Notes: generated by a model from the sequence alone, not told the origin. Counted from the first letter of the stretch, positions 19,583 through 28,525 are shown. The stretch is DNA of 64,000 nucleotides from an uncultured Oscillospiraceae bacterium (GCA_934569225.1 CAKTKC010000012.1:1-64000), one strand, 5' to 3'. Program-made: numbers and translations.

Positions 19583-21973
19583 TCAGCGGATATCGTACAC
19601 CGTCCTGACGGTCAGTTGCTCCAGGATCTCCCCGGCCGGACGGTCGGTGCGAACCTGCACCGTGCAGGGCGTTTCGTCGGTAAGGGGGAAGAAGTTGTCC
19701 GAGAGCACAAAATCATCGTCCCGGAAGTCCAGGAAGACGCCCTTGGTAAAGGTATCGCTGGCCACGCTGAGGGATACCCCCTCCGCGGTCTCCGCGGCCG
19801 CGATCCGCAGGTTCGGCTTTTTCCAGTCGAAGTGCTTGGCCGGCACCAGGGTCTCCACCCGGCGCGTCAGGAAATTCCCATCGGCGTCAAACAGATCCAC
19901 CTCCACAAAATCGCGGTACGGATCCATTTCCGGTAGTTCCAGTGTAAATACGTCACGGGAAGACAGCCTGTTCACGGATACCTCCACCCGCTCCTGATAG
20001 TGGGCGGCGAAGTCACGGCTTCTGACGGACAGGACGATGCTCCCCCGGAAAGCCCCCATGGTCTCATTGGACACATTCACCGTAAGCGTCCCTTTTTCCA
20101 GGAAGAGACCCATGGCGACCGGGGCGTAAAACCGCCGGGCAGCGTAGTGCAGCGCCTTGTACCGGCCGAAATAGTCCACGCTGGACCAGGAGGCCACCGG
20201 CCAGCAGTCGTTGAACTGCCAGTAAATGGAGCCCATGCAGTAGCCCCGCAGGCGGCGGAAGTGCTCCACGCCGTAGCTGATGGCGTCCGCCTGCAGCAGC
20301 TGGGAGGCGTAGACCAGATTCTCAAAGCTGCCGGGATAGAGGTAGTTGTTGGCAAGGTAGCGAAGGATATTTCCGTTGCCGCCCCTGCACTTCTGGTGAT
20401 TCTCCATGACTCGGGAGAAGCAGTTCCAGTCTTCCTGCTCCGCGAAAGCCTTTATGGTCTTCATAGAGGGGAAACTCTCAAAGCCATATTCCGAGCAGAA
20501 GCGGAATTTCTCCTGCCGGTAGGCGGTAAAGGGAACGCCGCCGTGCCAGACCTTCCAGTAGTGGGTATCGCCGCGGGCGAAATTCCCCGGATCGTCGAAG
20601 CCGCCGCCGGAGGAAGGAGAACTGGGCCAATAGTAGGTATCCGGCGCGTATTTTGCGGATGCCTCCGCCAGAATGTGCTCGTAGAGCTTCAGATAGTCCA
20701 TCCGCACAAGCTCGGTATTCTGGGCGCCGCCGAGGATCATATCCTCCATTTCGTTGTTGCCGCACAGAAGCCCCAGGGAGGCATGGTGCTGAAGCCGGAG
20801 AAGATTCTCCTTCGCCTCTTCCCGGAACTGCGCCTCCATTTCCTCCGTCAGCCAGATGTTGGCGCAGGCGACCATGAAGTCCTGCCAGACGAGAATGCCC
20901 TTCTCGTCGCACAGATCGTAGAAATGATCCTCAGGGTAGTATCCGCCGCCCCACACCCGCAGAGTATTGAAATTGGCATCCACAGCCCAGTCGGTCAGCT
21001 TGTCCAGCCGCTGGGGCGTCACCCGGCTGAGAAGGCTGTCCATGGGGACGTAATTTGCACCCATGGCAAAGATCTTCACACCGTTGATGACGAAGCAGAA
21101 CTCGCTGCCCCGCTTATCTGCGTCCGGCTCCGTGCTGACCGTCAGGGTACGCAGGCCAATCCGGAGGTGCTTTGTGTCCAGCAGGTTTTCCCCGGAAACA
21201 AGCTCCAGCGTCAGATCGTACAGATTCTGCTCGCCGTAGCCCCGCACCCACCAGAGTCTGGGCTTTTCCACCCGGATAACGGCTTCCCCATCGCGGAGAA
21301 GGACACGCTGCCCGTCCAGAGAAGCGAAAACCGGGCAGCCGCTCCCCTTCCTCGTCTGCGCCTGGATCCTGACGTCCACAACGCCGTCGTGGTGATCCTG
21401 GGAAACAAGAACATCGCCCAGCCGATCCGTATCATAGCCCCGCAGCTCCACAGGGCGGAAGATGCCCATGTCCTGCAATGTAGGGCCCCAGTCCCAGCCG
21501 GACTGATAGTAGGCCGTCCGCAGATGAGCCGTGCCCGGGACGGTATCTCCGTCGTTCATGTACAGATAATGCCGGTGCTGCTCCCGGGCGAAATACCGCA
21601 GGGGCGAACCGAAATCCAGCCGCAGGGTGTTTTTCCCCGGACGCAGCAGAGAGCGGACCTCATAGACATAGGTTCTGTGCATATTTTTTACGGAGTCCAG
21701 GGTTTTCCCGTTCAGGGTGATCCGGCACAGGGTATCCAGGCCGTAAAATATCAGCTCCGCATAATCCCGGCGAAGGAGCGCTTCATCCGCCGTAAACTTC
21801 GCCGTAAAGGAGCAGTCCTCCCCGCTGAGCTGCTTCACGGCCTGCTCGTTCAGGCCGAAGAAGGGGTCCGGTATTTTTCCATGGTCATACAGCACACTGT
21901 ACATCGTGCAGGGAGCCTGACAGGGCAAGGGCTCATACCCCGGATAAGAAAAAACCCAATCTGAAATCAGCAT
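19583..21973 (-). CDS. Beta-mannosidase, glycoside hydrolase family 2
   Basis: Cytoplasmic GH2 enzyme of 796 residues, predicted to release mannose from beta-mannosides. The N-terminal sugar-binding domain has the MHRTYVYEV and FGSPLRYF features. The TIM barrel shows LRVWGGGYYPEDHFYDLCDEKG, the acid/base Glu in CGNNEME (about residue 410) and the nucleophile Glu in CSEYGFESFP (about residue 500). No signal peptide is seen. The frame is uninterrupted. It is the only apparently functional glycosidase in the locus. Its promoter is not clear; the 240-base gap upstream (21974-22216) holds a short hairpin and no gene. Confidence 0.9.
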   Translation of the reverse strand: MLISDWVFSYPGYEPLPCQAPCTMYSVLYDHGKIPDPFFGLNEQAVKQLSGEDCSFTAKFTADEALLRRDYAELIFYGLDTLCRITLNGKTLDSVKNMHRTYVYEVRSLLRPGKNTLRLDFGSPLRYFAREQHRHYLYMNDGDTVPGTAHLRTAYYQSGWDWGPTLQDMGIFRPVELRGYDTDRLGDVLVSQDHHDGVVDVRIQAQTRKGSGCPVFASLDGQRVLLRDGEAVIRVEKPRLWWVRGYGEQNLYDLTLELVSGENLLDTKHLRIGLRTLTVSTEPDADKRGSEFCFVINGVKIFAMGANYVPMDSLLSRVTPQRLDKLTDWAVDANFNTLRVWGGGYYPEDHFYDLCDEKGILVWQDFMVACANIWLTEEMEAQFREEAKENLLRLQHHASLGLLCGNNEMEDMILGGAQNTELVRMDYLKLYEHILAEASAKYAPDTYYWPSSPSSGGGFDDPGNFARGDTHYWKVWHGGVPFTAYRQEKFRFCSEYGFESFPSMKTIKAFAEQEDWNCFSRVMENHQKCRGGNGNILRYLANNYLYPGSFENLVYASQLLQADAISYGVEHFRRLRGYCMGSIYWQFNDCWPVASWSSVDYFGRYKALHYAARRFYAPVAMGLFLEKGTLTVNVSNETMGAFRGSIVLSVRSRDFAAHYQERVEVSVNRLSSRDVFTLELPEMDPYRDFVEVDLFDADGNFLTRRVETLVPAKHFDWKKPNLRIAAAETAEGVSLSVASDTFTKGVFLDFRDDDFVLSDNFFPLTDETPCTVQVRTDRPAGEILEQLTVRTVYDIR

Positions 21974-22216
21974 AAGAAATCCTTTCTGTCCGCGCTTCCG
22001 CGGGCAGGGTCTATCTGGAAACCGGAAATATGCCCAACAGCGAGGGATTTTTCGCCTGATGAAGCCATTTTTTCGCGGGAATACTTTGTGTATTGCAAGG
22101 AAAAATGGCGCGCAGCAGGCGGAAAAGACCCGCTGCTTGGGCGTGTTGACGGTTTTCAGACAGGCCCTAATTGCCTGGGTGTTTCACAACCCAATTTTAT
22201 ACCATGGCATTCCATT

Positions 22217-23870
22217 TTACAAGTAAAAATTCCCTGTCAGGCAGTCCTTCCCGGAGTCACAGAGGAACCATTCGATCTTCCCGCCGGGAATCACCGGACG
22301 TTCTTCGGGATCCCACTGAACAAGGCTTCGTCCCGGGATCGGAATGGCGAACACGCGGCTTTCCTGCGGCTCCAGCCTCCCCTTGACAAAGCCGCAGAGC
22401 TGCCGGATCCTGGAGGTCGTGATCCCCTGGGTGCGGTGCAGGTACAGCTGGGGTACCGTCCATCCGGGTCTTGATCCCGTATTCGTCACCCGCAGCACAA
22501 GCTGCCGTTTTTCCTTTGTCGGGATTTCCAGCGGCGCAAACGCGAACTGCGTACCGCTGAGGCCGGAGCCGAAGCCGTATTTCGGCCGTCCCCGGTCACA
22601 GTAGGCGCCCGGCCGGTAGGAATCCTTCCCGTTGTAGTATACGGGAAGCTGCCCCGGCGTGTCCGGAAGGGAGACGCACAGCCGTCCGACGGGTTCCGTT
22701 TCCCCCATCAGGAGCCTGGCAATCGCCCGGCCGCCCTGGGGGCCGGGATAAAAGCGCAGAGAATTGCGTCGGCGTACCGGTCAATGTCCTCCATGGCATA
22801 GGGTCTGCCGCCGATCAGAACGGCAATCACAGGCTTTCCGGTTTCATGCAACGCCTTCAGCAGCTCCAGCTGCCCTCCGGGAAGACGCAGCCCGGCGCAG
22901 TCCACATTCTCTCCGCAGTCCATGGTCGCCCGGTTCTGTTCTCCCAACGCGCCGTTTTCCAGGAACGTGCAGTCCCCGAACCGGCTGGACGTGCCGCCAA
23001 GAACGGCTGCCAGCACATCGCAGTCCCTCAGACGAGCCAGGACTTCCGGAATGCGGGGTTCCCCGTCTCCGAACATGGGAAAGTCCCCGGCGTATACGAC
23101 ATCCGCGCCCAGCGCTTCCAGCCCCTGACGCGGTGTGATGCCGTTTTCCGGCAGCACCGGCGGCGTGTAGTCTCCCAGCTGGTTGTACAGTGCGTCCGCA
23201 TCGGGGCCGGTAAGACCGATTCTGCATTCTTTTTTCAGCGGCAGAAGCGTCTTCTCGTTTTTCAGCAGCACCAGACTGTGCTCTGCAAGAGTCAGCGCCT
23301 GGGGATAGGCCTGCTGGGTAAATGCCCGGTAATTTCCCGTTTCTGCCACATAGGGGTTTTCAAACAGCCCCCGCCGGAATTTCAGGGTCAGGATTCGCTT
23401 TGCCGCCCGGTCAATGGCCGCCTCGTCCGTCAGCCCCCGGCGGACGGCTTCCGGCAGCTGCTGCATTCCGGTATCCCAGAGCCCCATGTCCACCCCGGCA
23501 TTCAGCGCCAGCGCGCCGGAGGCGGTTCTGCCTCCCGTCACGGCATCCAGCTGGTCGATGGCAACGCCGTCGGACATGACAAAGCCCCGGAAGCCGTATT
23601 CCTCCCGCAGGGTCTTTGTCAGAAGCCGGGGGTTTGCGTGGCAGTAAATGCCGTCGATCTCATTATAGGCAGCCATCACCGCCGACACGCCCGCCTCAAC
23701 GGCGGCCTGCACCACGGGAAGGTGGATCTCCCGCAGCTCCCGGGGGCCGATCCGGGCGGCGCTGGCGTTGACGCCGCCGGTGGTTTCCCCCTGCGCGCAC
23801 AGATGCTTTGCCACCACATCCACGCCCTGGCTCTGGATACCGCGGATGACAGCCTCCGCCGAAGCGCTGA
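22217..23870 (-). pseudogene. GH3 beta-glucosidase, frameshifted and missing its 5' end
   Basis: The C-terminal fibronectin-like domain (22217-22708; ending FLCDSGKDCLTGNFYL) and the barrel/sandwich domains (from 22708 upwards; GVDVVAKHLCAQG, VMSDGVAIDQLD, KRILTLKFRRG, LIGGRPYAMEDI) are in different frames. Adding one T to the run of four at 22750-22753 (minus strand) restores CAFYPGPQGGRAIARLLMGE, a typical GH3 sequence, so a one-base deletion broke it. Upstream of about 23870 the GH3 homology ends abruptly and the DNA matches a different gene on the other strand. The first ~100 codons are therefore lost. The nucleophile region SDG is present in the remaining part. Confidence 0.82.
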
Positions 23871-24133
23871 ACACCCTGCGGGTGGTGTGGCGGAAGCTGT
23901 GGGAAACCACCAACAAGCCCAACGGCTTCGAGGTCATCGAGGTGCGTCTGGGCGGCATTGCCGCCAGAATGTCCACCGCCGGGGAAAAGATGCGTGCCTT
24001 CGCCCTGGGCGAAACGGAGACCATCCCCGAGCTGGAGGAGGAAAGCCTCATCACCAAGCGCCGCCCCAACGGCTCCATCATCTGCACCAACACCATGGAC
24101 GAGATCGCCACCCCCGGCCGCATCGACTATTGA
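23850..24133 (+). pseudogene. C-terminal fragment resembling family 20 glycosidase
   Basis: Open frame of about 90 codons on the plus strand, starting inside the truncated GH3 gene and ending TGA 24131-24133. It reads WRKLWETTNKPNGFEVIEVRLGG, then RMSTAGEKMRAF, then IPELEEE. That pattern matches my recollection of the C-terminal helix region of cytoplasmic GH20 beta-N-acetylhexosaminidases. No start codon or ribosome site precedes it. It and the GH3 remnant are joined head to head, each without its 5' end. The family call is tentative; that it is a gene tail is better supported. Confidence 0.5.
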
Positions 24134-24153
24134 TCCGGCTCGCGGGACTCTGA

Positions 24154-24339
24154 AAAAAACATGCCGTCAGGGAGAACTGTCTGCTGGAAAGCGGCGGCAC
24201 GCCCGACTTCACCCGGGGCACCCTGGAGGCAGGCATCGCCCCCTCAGGCATTACCTTCTACCTGCTCCAATGCGATTCTGATGAAAATCTGCGCAGCTGC
24301 ATCGCCCAGGGCAAGCTGCTTTTTGATACTATTTCCTGA
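24154..24339 (+). pseudogene. Unidentified gene tail 1
   Basis: A plus-strand frame open from the TGA at 24151 to TGA 24337-24339, reading ...LLESGGTPDFTRGTLEAG, then PSGITFYLLQCDSDENL. There is no credible start or ribosome site. The composition looks like real protein, so it is probably the 3' end of a lost gene. I do not recognise it. Its stop codon lies within the palindrome at 24335-24362. Confidence 0.4.
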
Positions 24340-24492
24340 TTAAAATTTTAATTTTAATCAGGAAGGCATCACCTGACGGCGCTGCCTGTTTTGTGATTTA
24401 TAAGGAAAGAAATCACAAAACAAGTCTCATATGAACTCCATGCCCTTCAGGCAATTAAAATCTTTTTTTAAGATTTTAATTGGAGTTCAGTA
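24335..24492. repeat. Cluster of three AT-rich inverted repeats
   Basis: First: 24335-24362, 13-bp perfect arms around two bases. Second: TGTTTTGTGATTT (from about 24387) pairs with AAATCACAAAACA (ending about 24422), 13 bp. Third: AATTAAAATCTT pairs with AAGATTTTAATT across five T (about 24453-24481), enclosed by an imperfect outer pair CATATGAACTCC / GGAGTTCAGTATG. AT-rich against a GC-rich background. No transposase is encoded. Confidence 0.75.
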
Positions 24493-24580
24493 TGAGGTGT
24501 TCAAATTCCTGGGCATTGGAGATATTGCCTATAACCAGCCCAAGAGCCTGCCCTACCCCACGGAGAATCCTTTCGCGTAA
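24482..24580 (+). pseudogene. Unidentified gene tail 2
   Basis: A frame ending TAA 24578-24580 that reads YEVFKFLGIGDIAYNQPKSL and then PYPTENPFA. There is no start codon. It directly follows the third inverted repeat. It is likely the C-terminus of a lost gene, but I cannot name the family. Confidence 0.35.
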
Positions 24581-25181
24581 TGGCGGCCATTGATTTTCCA
24601 TAACATACGACCCTGGCTATTGGTTCTTCCAATGCAAAAGACAGCGGCACCGGGAACACCGGTGCCGCTCAGACTGTCAAAAAAGGCCGTTGGCCTTTTT
24701 TGACAAGAGGATTGCAGTCTGCCGCGCGCACTCCTTGTCCGCCTTTGGCGGACAATTCGCACACTTGCAGCCTGTAAGGTATTTTCTGCCAGGTACACGC
24801 CCCGGCAGAAAATGATCTGACTTTATTTGCCGCCTGCGGGCGGCAAACTCTGCGAGGCTTTTTTGACACGCTGAGCGGCACCGGGAACACCGGTGCCGCT
24901 GTACATTTTGTCAAGGAAACCCGATTGGATGGTCTTATGTTTATCGGTTTCGTAACGAAGCTGCCGATAAACATACCGCGAATACCCCAAGAATACGAAA
25001 GAAGCCATTTTGCCCCTGATACTTGCGTATTCCGATGTAAACGCTTCAACATGCGGCGAAGAAATATGCCGCAGAAACGAAGACGGCTTTTTTAGTCGGC
25101 ATATTCCACAATACGAAATCGATAAACATCAGGCGCTTTTCACAAAAAGCGGTCTGTCGGCCGTCAATTGCGGATTTTCTA
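24581..25181. repeat. Non-coding hairpin array
   Basis: About 600 bases without a supported gene. Six perfect stems lie between 24643 and 24900: 24643-24669 (11 bp), 24675-24705 (14 bp, loop GTT), 24735-24755 (9 bp), 24781-24813 (10 bp), 24826-24847 (9 bp) and 24874-24900 (11 bp). The first and last are identical. A further stem at about 24938-24974 uses TGTTTATCGG / CCGATAAACA. The motif TACGAAAyCGATAAACATmAGrC occurs on the minus strand near 24926-24950 and on the plus strand near 25112-25134. Short reading frames here look spurious. Confidence 0.75.
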
Positions 25182-25211
25182 TTGACTTTGGATTTTGGCC
25201 TTTGCTATAAT
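25182..25211 (+). promoter_or_regulatory. Promoter of the kdg operon
   Basis: TTGACT (25182-25187), 18-base spacer, TATAAT (25206-25211), 68 bases before the regulator start. Confidence 0.75.
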
Positions 25212-25278
25212 GAATCCAAATCCAGCATTTATCCGTTTTCTGGAAGAGAAACAGAACTTTTGAGACAGGAAATCATAT

Positions 25279-26364
25279 ATGATGAAGCATACGGACAGCA
25301 GCAAGAAAAACGTTACCATCGGCGACATTGCCAAGGCCGCCGGTGTTTCCAGGACAACGGTTTCGCGATACCTGAACGGGAAGTTCTCCATGATGAGCGA
25401 GGACACCCGTTCCCGCATCGAAACGGTGATCCGGATGTCAAACTATCACCCCAATTCTCTGGCGCAGTCCCTGCGGGGGCGCAGCTCCATGCAGATCGGC
25501 GTGGTGATCTCCGACATTTCAAGCCCCTTCTGCTCCAGTATGGTGCGCTCCATCGGCCATACTCTGCTGGAGGCGAACTATGTCCCCCTGATCGTGGACA
25601 GCAAGGACGACCCGGAGCTGGAGGAGCATCTGATCCAGACCCTGCTGTGCCGCCGGGTGGACGGACTGATCGTCAACTCCGCCAGCTACATCAATCCCAG
25701 CCTCATCCGGGTGGCCTGCGAGGGCGTGCCGGTGGTGCTCTGCGACCGCTACGTCAAGGATTTTCGTTTCCCCTTTGTGGGCGGTCAGGATACCAGCGTC
25801 ATGCCCCAGCTGCTTGCCCATCTGAAGGAGGAAGGCTTCTGCAAGGTGGCGTTCTTCACCCAGGATTACAGAACCAACTCCGCCCGGCTGTTCCGCCGCA
25901 ATGCCTTTCTCCAGAGCATCCGGGATTATTTCCCCGATGAGGACGGCGAGGCGCTGACCTATGTGCTGGATTTGAGCGACAATAAGAATACCGTCCGGTG
26001 CATCCGGCAGCTGCTGGACTCCTGTGCGCCGGGGGAGGTTCCCGCCATCGTAGCGGTGAACTCCGTGACCAGCACCCATATTGCCGGCGTTCTGGAATCC
26101 ATGGACCTGGAAATGCCGGGAGATCTGGGACTGTGCGGCCCCGACGACTGGGGCTGGGATTCCCAGTTCTCCATCTCTCCCATGGCGCTGGTAAAGCTCA
26201 CCGCTTTCAATATCCGCCCGGGCGAGATCGGCGCCATTGCCGCCCAGACACTGATCCGGCGGATTCAGGAGCCGGAGACGGAAACGGAGGAAATCCTGCT
26301 TCCCATGGATCTTGTGATCCGCCGCTCCACCCAGCTGCGTAAGTGGCGGGAAGCGCATAAATGA
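25279..26364 (+). CDS. LacI-family regulator, probable KDG-operon repressor
   Basis: A transcription factor of 361 residues. The LacI HTH lies at about residues 13-32 (TIGDIAKAAGVSRTTVSRYL), followed by the hinge helix (HPNSLAQSLRGR) and a periplasmic-binding-like effector domain (IGVVISDISSPFCSSMVRSI). It is the first gene of a run with KDPG aldolase, a VOC protein and KDG kinase, so 2-keto-3-deoxygluconate or a related uronate product is the likely inducer (inference from context; the KdgR/LacI subgroup is known for this). ATG 25279 or the next codon at 25282 could be used; the ribosome site is a modest ACAGGAAA. Confidence 0.9.
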   Translation: MMKHTDSSKKNVTIGDIAKAAGVSRTTVSRYLNGKFSMMSEDTRSRIETVIRMSNYHPNSLAQSLRGRSSMQIGVVISDISSPFCSSMVRSIGHTLLEANYVPLIVDSKDDPELEEHLIQTLLCRRVDGLIVNSASYINPSLIRVACEGVPVVLCDRYVKDFRFPFVGGQDTSVMPQLLAHLKEEGFCKVAFFTQDYRTNSARLFRRNAFLQSIRDYFPDEDGEALTYVLDLSDNKNTVRCIRQLLDSCAPGEVPAIVAVNSVTSTHIAGVLESMDLEMPGDLGLCGPDDWGWDSQFSISPMALVKLTAFNIRPGEIGAIAAQTLIRRIQEPETETEEILLPMDLVIRRSTQLRKWREAHK

Positions 26365-26411
26365 GTATATCCGCATCCTGACCGGATGCATATTTGTAGG
26401 AGGTAAAACAA

Positions 26412-27041
26412 ATGGATGTTCTGAAGAGACTGGCCGACTCCATCGTCGTCCCTGTCGTTGTTCTGGAAAAGGCGGAGGACGCAGTTCCCACCGCCAAGGC
26501 CATGCTGGCAGGCGGAATCGATACCATGGAGATCACCTTCCGTACCGCCTGCGCCCCGGAGGCCATCAAGGCCGTGGCGGAGAACTGCCCCGAGGTGCTG
26601 GTAGGTGCGGGTACCATCCTGAATCTGGAGCAGTGCAAGCTGGCGCTGGAAATGGGCGCAAAGTTCATCGTCTCCCCCGGCTTCAGCGAAGAGGTGGTGA
26701 GCTACTGCGTGGAGCACGGCGTCGCCGTCGCCCCCGGCTGTGTCACCCCCACGGAGATCATGGGCGCCATGAAGTACGGCCTGAAAATGGTCAAGTTCTT
26801 CCCGGCCAACGTTTATGGCGGTCTGAAGGCCATGAAGAATCTGTCCGCTCCCTTTGTGGGCATGAAGTTCCTGCCCACCGGCGGTGTGAACAGCGACAAC
26901 ATCAGAGAGTACATCGACGCCCCCTTTATCCACGCCGTGGGCGGCAGTTGGGTCTGCCCCAAGGCGGACATCGCCGCGGGCAACTGGGAAAAGATCACCC
27001 AGCTGTGCATTGACGCCCGGAAGGCCGCCAGGGGCGAGTGA
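26412..27041 (+). CDS. eda: KDPG/KHG aldolase
   Basis: Splits 2-keto-3-deoxy-6-phosphogluconate into pyruvate and glyceraldehyde 3-phosphate. A class I aldolase of 209 residues with the catalytic Glu in MEITFRT (about residue 45) and the Schiff-base Lys in KMVKFFPA (about residue 130). The phosphate-binding end LPTGGVNSDN is present. AGGAGG precedes the ATG. It lies 47 bases after the regulator and is followed at 12 bases by the VOC gene, so one operon is likely. Confidence 0.95.
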   Translation: MDVLKRLADSIVVPVVVLEKAEDAVPTAKAMLAGGIDTMEITFRTACAPEAIKAVAENCPEVLVGAGTILNLEQCKLALEMGAKFIVSPGFSEEVVSYCVEHGVAVAPGCVTPTEIMGAMKYGLKMVKFFPANVYGGLKAMKNLSAPFVGMKFLPTGGVNSDNIREYIDAPFIHAVGGSWVCPKADIAAGNWEKITQLCIDARKAARGE

Positions 27042-27053
27042 AAGGAGCAGCAA

Positions 27054-27401
27054 ATGATTTCCTATACGCTGGCTCATGTGGGCATCAACTGCGCCAATGC
27101 CGAGGAAGCACGGAAGGGCGCTGCCCTGTTTGAAGCAATGTTCGGCCTGACTGTGAAGGAAGGCAACAGCTCGGTTTTTGCCGGGAAAGCTGTGGAGCTG
27201 ATGAAGTCCCCCTATCTGGGCGCAAACGGCCATATCGCCATCGGCACGCCGGATGTGGCCGCCGCCGTGGCTGATCTGGAAAGCCGGGGCTTCCAATTCA
27301 ACAAGGAATCCGCCAAATATAAAGCGGACGGCACCCTGAACGCCATTTATCTGGCGGACGAGATCTGCGGCTTTGCCGTGCATCTGGTCGGAAACAAATA
27401 A
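27054..27401 (+). CDS. VOC-family protein in the KDG operon
   Basis: A protein of 115 residues with the vicinal-oxygen-chelate (glyoxalase-like) fold: HVGINCANAEEA at the start, then GHIAIGTPDVAAAV and GFAVHLVGNK at the end. VOC genes often stand between eda and kdgK in Clostridia, but their activity is not established; sugar-acid isomerisation or chaperoning of the keto-acid is conceivable. A ribosome site AAAGGAG precedes the ATG. Confidence 0.8.
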   Translation: MISYTLAHVGINCANAEEARKGAALFEAMFGLTVKEGNSSVFAGKAVELMKSPYLGANGHIAIGTPDVAAAVADLESRGFQFNKESAKYKADGTLNAIYLADEICGFAVHLVGNK

Positions 27402-27419
27402 TTGTGGAGGAATAACAAA

Positions 27420-28448
27420 ATGGCTAAAATCATTACTTTCGGTGAGCTGATGCTTCGTCTTCAGCCCTATAACTATGAGCGCTTTGTTCAGTGCGACCAC
27501 GTAGAGTTCACCTTCGGCGGCGGCGAGGCCAACGTGGCCGTGTCCCTGGCCAACTACGGGATGGACGTTGCCTACGTCACCAAGCTGCCCACCCACGCCA
27601 TCGGTCAGGCCGCCGTCAACTCTCTGCGCCGCTACGGCGTGGACACCTCCCTGATCACCCGGGGCGGCAACCGCGTGGGCATCTACTTCAACGAGAAGGG
27701 CGCTTCCCAGCGTGGCTCCGTGTGCATCTACGACCGCGCCCATTCCGCCATTCAGGAAGCCAAGTCCTCGGACTTTGACTGGGACAAGATTTTTGAAGGC
27801 GCCGAGTGGTTCCACTTCACCGGCATCACCCCGGCGCTGGGCGCAAACATGGTTGAAATCTGCAAGGAAGCCTGCAAGGCCGCCAAAGCCCACGGCTGCA
27901 AGATTTCCTGTGACCTGAACTACCGGGGCAAGCTCTGGACCCGGGAGCAGGCACGGGAGGCCATGACCGACCTGTGCCGGTACGTGGATGTGTGCATCTC
28001 CAACGAGGAGGACGCCAAGGACGTGTTCGGCATCGAGGCCGAGGCCACCGACATCTACGGCGGCAGCCTGAACCACGAGGGCTACAAGTCCGTCGCCAAG
28101 CAGCTGGCGGACAAGTTCGGCTTTGAAATGGTCGCCATCACCCTGCGGGAAAGCCACTCTGCCTTCGACAACGGCTGGAGCGCCATGCTCTACAACGTGG
28201 CCAAGGACGAGTACTGCTTCTCCAAGAAGTACGACCTGCACATCATTGACCGGGTTGGCGGCGGCGACAGCTTCGGCGGCGGCCTGATCTACTCCCTGAT
28301 GAACGGCAAGGACACCCAGGCGGCGGTGGAGTTCGCGGTGGCGGCTTCTGCCCTGAAGCACTCCATCGAGGGCGACTACAACATGGTCACGGTTCCCGAG
28401 GTGGAAAAGCTGGCCGGCGGCGACGGCTCCGGCCGGATCCAGAGATAA
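27420..28448 (+). CDS. kdgK: 2-Keto-3-deoxygluconate kinase (PfkB family)
   Basis: Phosphorylates KDG to KDPG, the substrate of the aldolase two genes upstream. 342 residues. PfkB features: FGGGEANVAVSLA near residue 36, and the catalytic signature DRVGGGDSFGGGLIYS near residue 277, with the base Asp in GGGDSF. The start is ATG 27420 after TGGAGGAAT; an in-frame upstream ATG overlaps the VOC stop and lacks a ribosome site. It is the last gene of the operon and is followed by a strong hairpin. Confidence 0.93.
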   Translation: MAKIITFGELMLRLQPYNYERFVQCDHVEFTFGGGEANVAVSLANYGMDVAYVTKLPTHAIGQAAVNSLRRYGVDTSLITRGGNRVGIYFNEKGASQRGSVCIYDRAHSAIQEAKSSDFDWDKIFEGAEWFHFTGITPALGANMVEICKEACKAAKAHGCKISCDLNYRGKLWTREQAREAMTDLCRYVDVCISNEEDAKDVFGIEAEATDIYGGSLNHEGYKSVAKQLADKFGFEMVAITLRESHSAFDNGWSAMLYNVAKDEYCFSKKYDLHIIDRVGGGDSFGGGLIYSLMNGKDTQAAVEFAVAASALKHSIEGDYNMVTVPEVEKLAGGDGSGRIQR

Positions 28449-28462
28449 TCCCCTTTTCAGAA

Positions 28463-28497
28463 GAACAGCGGCACCGGGAAAACCGGTGCCGCTGTTC
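28463..28497 (+). terminator. Terminator after kdgK
   Basis: Perfect 15-bp GC-rich stem (28463-28477 with 28483-28497), loop GAAAA, weak T content afterwards. The inner 11 bp equal the hairpins at 24643-24669 and 24874-24900. Confidence 0.75.
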
Positions 28498-28525
28498 TCC
28501 TATTGGTTCTGTAATTGCTCCCCCG

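Noticed and set aside
17510..19936. Open frame of 808 codons opposite the histidine kinase, DUF624 and GH2 genes
   Set aside because: It runs through several genes of known frame on the other strand and has low-complexity His/Gln/Arg composition with no ribosome site.
24643..24900. Possible CRISPR array because of repeated palindromic units
   Set aside because: Stems differ in sequence, there is no constant-length spacer, and only two units are identical. No cas gene is in the window.
24553..25052. Short minus-strand frames in the hairpin array (e.g. SGTGVPGA-containing)
   Set aside because: The repeated peptide pieces are translations of the same GC palindrome. There is no ribosome site, and the frames are interrupted by stem-loops.
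26265..28361. Open frame of 698 codons opposite the eda-kdgK operon
   Set aside because: Shadow of genes with complete catalytic motifs.
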